This document shows, in pieces, positions 32,067 through 33,403 of a stretch of 33,403 bases of DNA. Source of the stretch: Aquibacillus halophilus (GTDB lineage Bacteria > Bacillota > Bacilli > Bacillales > Amphibacillaceae); contig NZ_WJNG01000025.1 of the NCBI RefSeq assembly GCF_009649745.1, positions 1-33,403 on the forward strand, read 5' to 3'. Numbering within the stretch: position 1 is the stretch's first letter; each line of letters starts with the position of its first letter. The position numbers and the translations under genes are program-made. Below the pieces are notes generated by a model. That model had not been told where the DNA came from. It was given only the letters and a program-made list of their open reading frames with translations, and ran no database searches.

Positions 32067-32909
32067 ATGAAAATCGCTTGGATTACTGATAGTACATGTG
32101 GATTGCCATTAGATTTTATAAAAGAACATGAAATTCATGTATTACCACTTAGTGTTATTGTAAATGGAAAGTCATATAAAGATGATATCGATATAACTAA
32201 AGATGAGTTTTACTCACTATTGAAGGAACATGGGGATGGTGCTAAGACAAGCCAACCGAGTTACGGTGATTTCATTAGCCTCTATGAGAAGTTAAAAGAA
32301 GAATATGATTGCGGAATTGCCGTACATGCTTCTAGCGAACTTACTGGTACATACCAGAGCTCAATTAGTGCCTCAGAAATGACGGGATTTCCTGTAGAAG
32401 TAGTCGATTCTAAAATTGGTTCGTATCCCTTGGGCAAGATGATCCGAAATGGTCTTCAACTTCAAAAAGAAGGAAAACAGTATGATCAAATTATAGAGAA
32501 CATGAAGAGATACCCTGAACTTGCTGAAATGTATTTGTTGCCAGCGAATTTAGATCAACTTAAAAAAAGCGGAAGAGTAAGTACAACTCAATCTGTTTTT
32601 GCTACGTTGATGAATATTAATTTGTTACTAAAATTTGATAACGGAAAAGTAGTTGTTTCTGAGAAGATAAGAAATAAAAAGAGAGCTATAAGAAGACTGT
32701 TTCAGATTATTGATGAGGCAGTTGAGAAACATCAATTAAAAGAAATATGTATTATTCACGCTGGTGTTAAAGAACAAGCTTATAAATGGAAAGAAGAAAT
32801 AGAAAAAGCACATCATGAACTTAAAGTAGAGGTTGAACCGTTGGTCCCTGTTGCTGGTGTTCACACAGGTTATGGAACGATGAGTGTAGGGTGGCTTAAA
32901 GAAAAGTAG
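32067..32909 (+). CDS. DegV family fatty acid-binding protein
   Basis: The 280-residue protein starts MKIAWITDSTCGLP, with the DegV DST motif (8-10). It has KTSQPSYGDF (60-69) and SSELTGTYQSSISAS (about 89-103), and ends GVHTGYGTMSVGW, matching the two-domain DegV/FakB fold that binds a fatty acid between domains. In Gram-positive bacteria such proteins present fatty acids to the kinase FakA. No fakA lies nearby. AAAGGGG precedes the ATG. Confidence 0.93.
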   Translation: MKIAWITDSTCGLPLDFIKEHEIHVLPLSVIVNGKSYKDDIDITKDEFYSLLKEHGDGAKTSQPSYGDFISLYEKLKEEYDCGIAVHASSELTGTYQSSISASEMTGFPVEVVDSKIGSYPLGKMIRNGLQLQKEGKQYDQIIENMKRYPELAEMYLLPANLDQLKKSGRVSTTQSVFATLMNINLLLKFDNGKVVVSEKIRNKKRAIRRLFQIIDEAVEKHQLKEICIIHAGVKEQAYKWKEEIEKAHHELKVEVEPLVPVAGVHTGYGTMSVGWLKEK

Positions 32910-32924
32910 TTAAATCAAAAAACT

Positions 32925-32957
32925 AAGGAAGTGGGTTATATAACTCACTTCCTTTTC
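32925..32957 (+). terminator. Intrinsic terminator after degV-type gene
   Basis: AAGGAAGTG-g-GTTA pairs with TAAC-t-CACTTCCTT (32925-32954), then TTTT. Confidence 0.85.
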
Positions 32958-33126
32958 TGTTTCTTCCTATTATAATGTAGAGACCTAATTGAACGGTACA
33001 ACATAGGGACGGCATATGATGTTTGTTTAATCTATATTTATATTAGATTAGCTATTGCAATCTATCATTGTTCATGATATATTAAATATCTGCTTCATCA
33101 GTTCGACAAATTTCGACAAAATATTG

Positions 33127-33155
33127 TTGACTTCGTTAGTTGGACGTGTTATATT
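33127..33155 (+). promoter_or_regulatory. rrn promoter P1
   Basis: TTGACT (33127-33132), 17 bases, TATATT (33150-33155). First of two tandem sigma-A promoters before the 16S gene. Confidence 0.8.
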
Positions 33156-33214
33156 AATTGAGTCGCCTAATTAAGCGGCAAAGTAAAAAACGAAAAATAT
33201 TATATAAAAAGTTG

Positions 33215-33243
33215 TTGACTTTATCAAATTAACTTGATATAAT
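33215..33243 (+). promoter_or_regulatory. rrn promoter P2
   Basis: TTGACT (33215-33220), 17 bases, TATAAT (33238-33243). It lies 88 bases after P1, the spacing usual for Bacillus rrn operons. Downstream, TGATCCTTGAAAACTGAACG (33275-33294) is the conserved Bacillus-type rRNA leader with boxA-like sequence. Confidence 0.9.
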
Positions 33244-33360
33244 ATATAAGCTGTCGCAAAAATGACCGCAACTATTGATCCTTGAAAACTGAACGAAACA
33301 ACCAGTATGTGAAGTAAGAAATTAAGCTAGTTTTTTGAACGAGCAATCAAGCTCATAAAC

Positions 33361-33403
33361 TTTATGGAGAGTTTGATCTTGGCTCAGGACGAACGCTGGC
33401 GGC
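33361..33403 (+). rRNA. 16S ribosomal RNA, 5' end (partial)
   Basis: The sequence AGAGTTTGATC, then TTGGCTCAGGACGAACGCTG and GCGGC, is the universal 16S start; the gene runs off the window. AGAGTTT at 33368 corresponds to E. coli position 8, so the mature end is near 33361. Position 19 is T here, where most bacteria have C or A. Confidence 0.97.

Noticed and set aside
1-33403. CRISPR array, tRNA genes, prophage or toxin-antitoxin locus
   Set aside because: No regularly spaced direct repeats, no cloverleaf seen in the gaps, and no phage or toxin motifs among the products.

Overview
The window looks like chromosomal DNA from a low-GC, endospore-forming Firmicute of the Bacillaceae type. The evidence is a SpoVR gene, a complete GerA-type germinant receptor operon, Bacillus-like AGGAGG ribosome binding sites with many TTG/GTG starts, a Bacillus-type cold shock protein and FabI, and an rRNA operon with two tandem sigma-A promoters whose 16S gene begins in the last 43 bases. 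Genus cannot be fixed from sequence reading alone.

Layout. (1) 1-800: an interspersed repeat (copy A) and otherwise empty DNA. (2) 803-3640: a rhodanese-like membrane protein with a CstR-type persulfide sensor, then spoVR, whose 3' end is duplicated 0.58 kb downstream around a small minus-strand ORF. (3) 3667-8683: an Asp-nucleophile alpha/beta hydrolase, azoreductase, the cadmium/zinc regulator cadC with its operators, cadA (with an in-frame UGA at the first Cys codon of its metal-binding motif), and a YczE-type membrane protein. (4) 8855-10366: a 46-residue ORF, a cold shock gene and fabI. (5) 10448-15860: a CBO0543-family gene divergent from a ger operon (CBO0543-A-C-D-B) with a plausible sigma-G promoter. 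(6) 15892-17414: padR-chrA chromate operon on the minus strand, with a palindromic operator. (7) 17555-18200: repeat copy B, inverted relative to copy A, plus a second repeat type. (8) 18432-29954: an orphan zinc-binding lipoprotein with two Zur-box-like sites, DUF389, three GNAT acetyltransferases, a P-loop kinase-like protein, a CNNM/HlyC family protein, LysE and EamA exporters, a phosphoesterase, an SDR, an AlaX-type editing protein and DUF421. (9) 30046-30820: a tandem duplication of a promoter followed by two micro-ORFs each, encoding four related 15-20 residue peptides. (10) 30934-32909: a DoxX-like membrane protein and a DegV protein, then the rrn promoters and the 16S start.

Themes: metal and redox stress (CadC/CadA, ChrA, the ZnuA-like lipoprotein, CstR, AzoR), sporulation and germination (SpoVR, Ger operon), and many single-gene housekeeping units separated by clear intrinsic terminators. 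The most likely undescribed item is the pair of micropeptide operons at 30046-30820, where paralogous peptides are kept by mostly synonymous codon changes.
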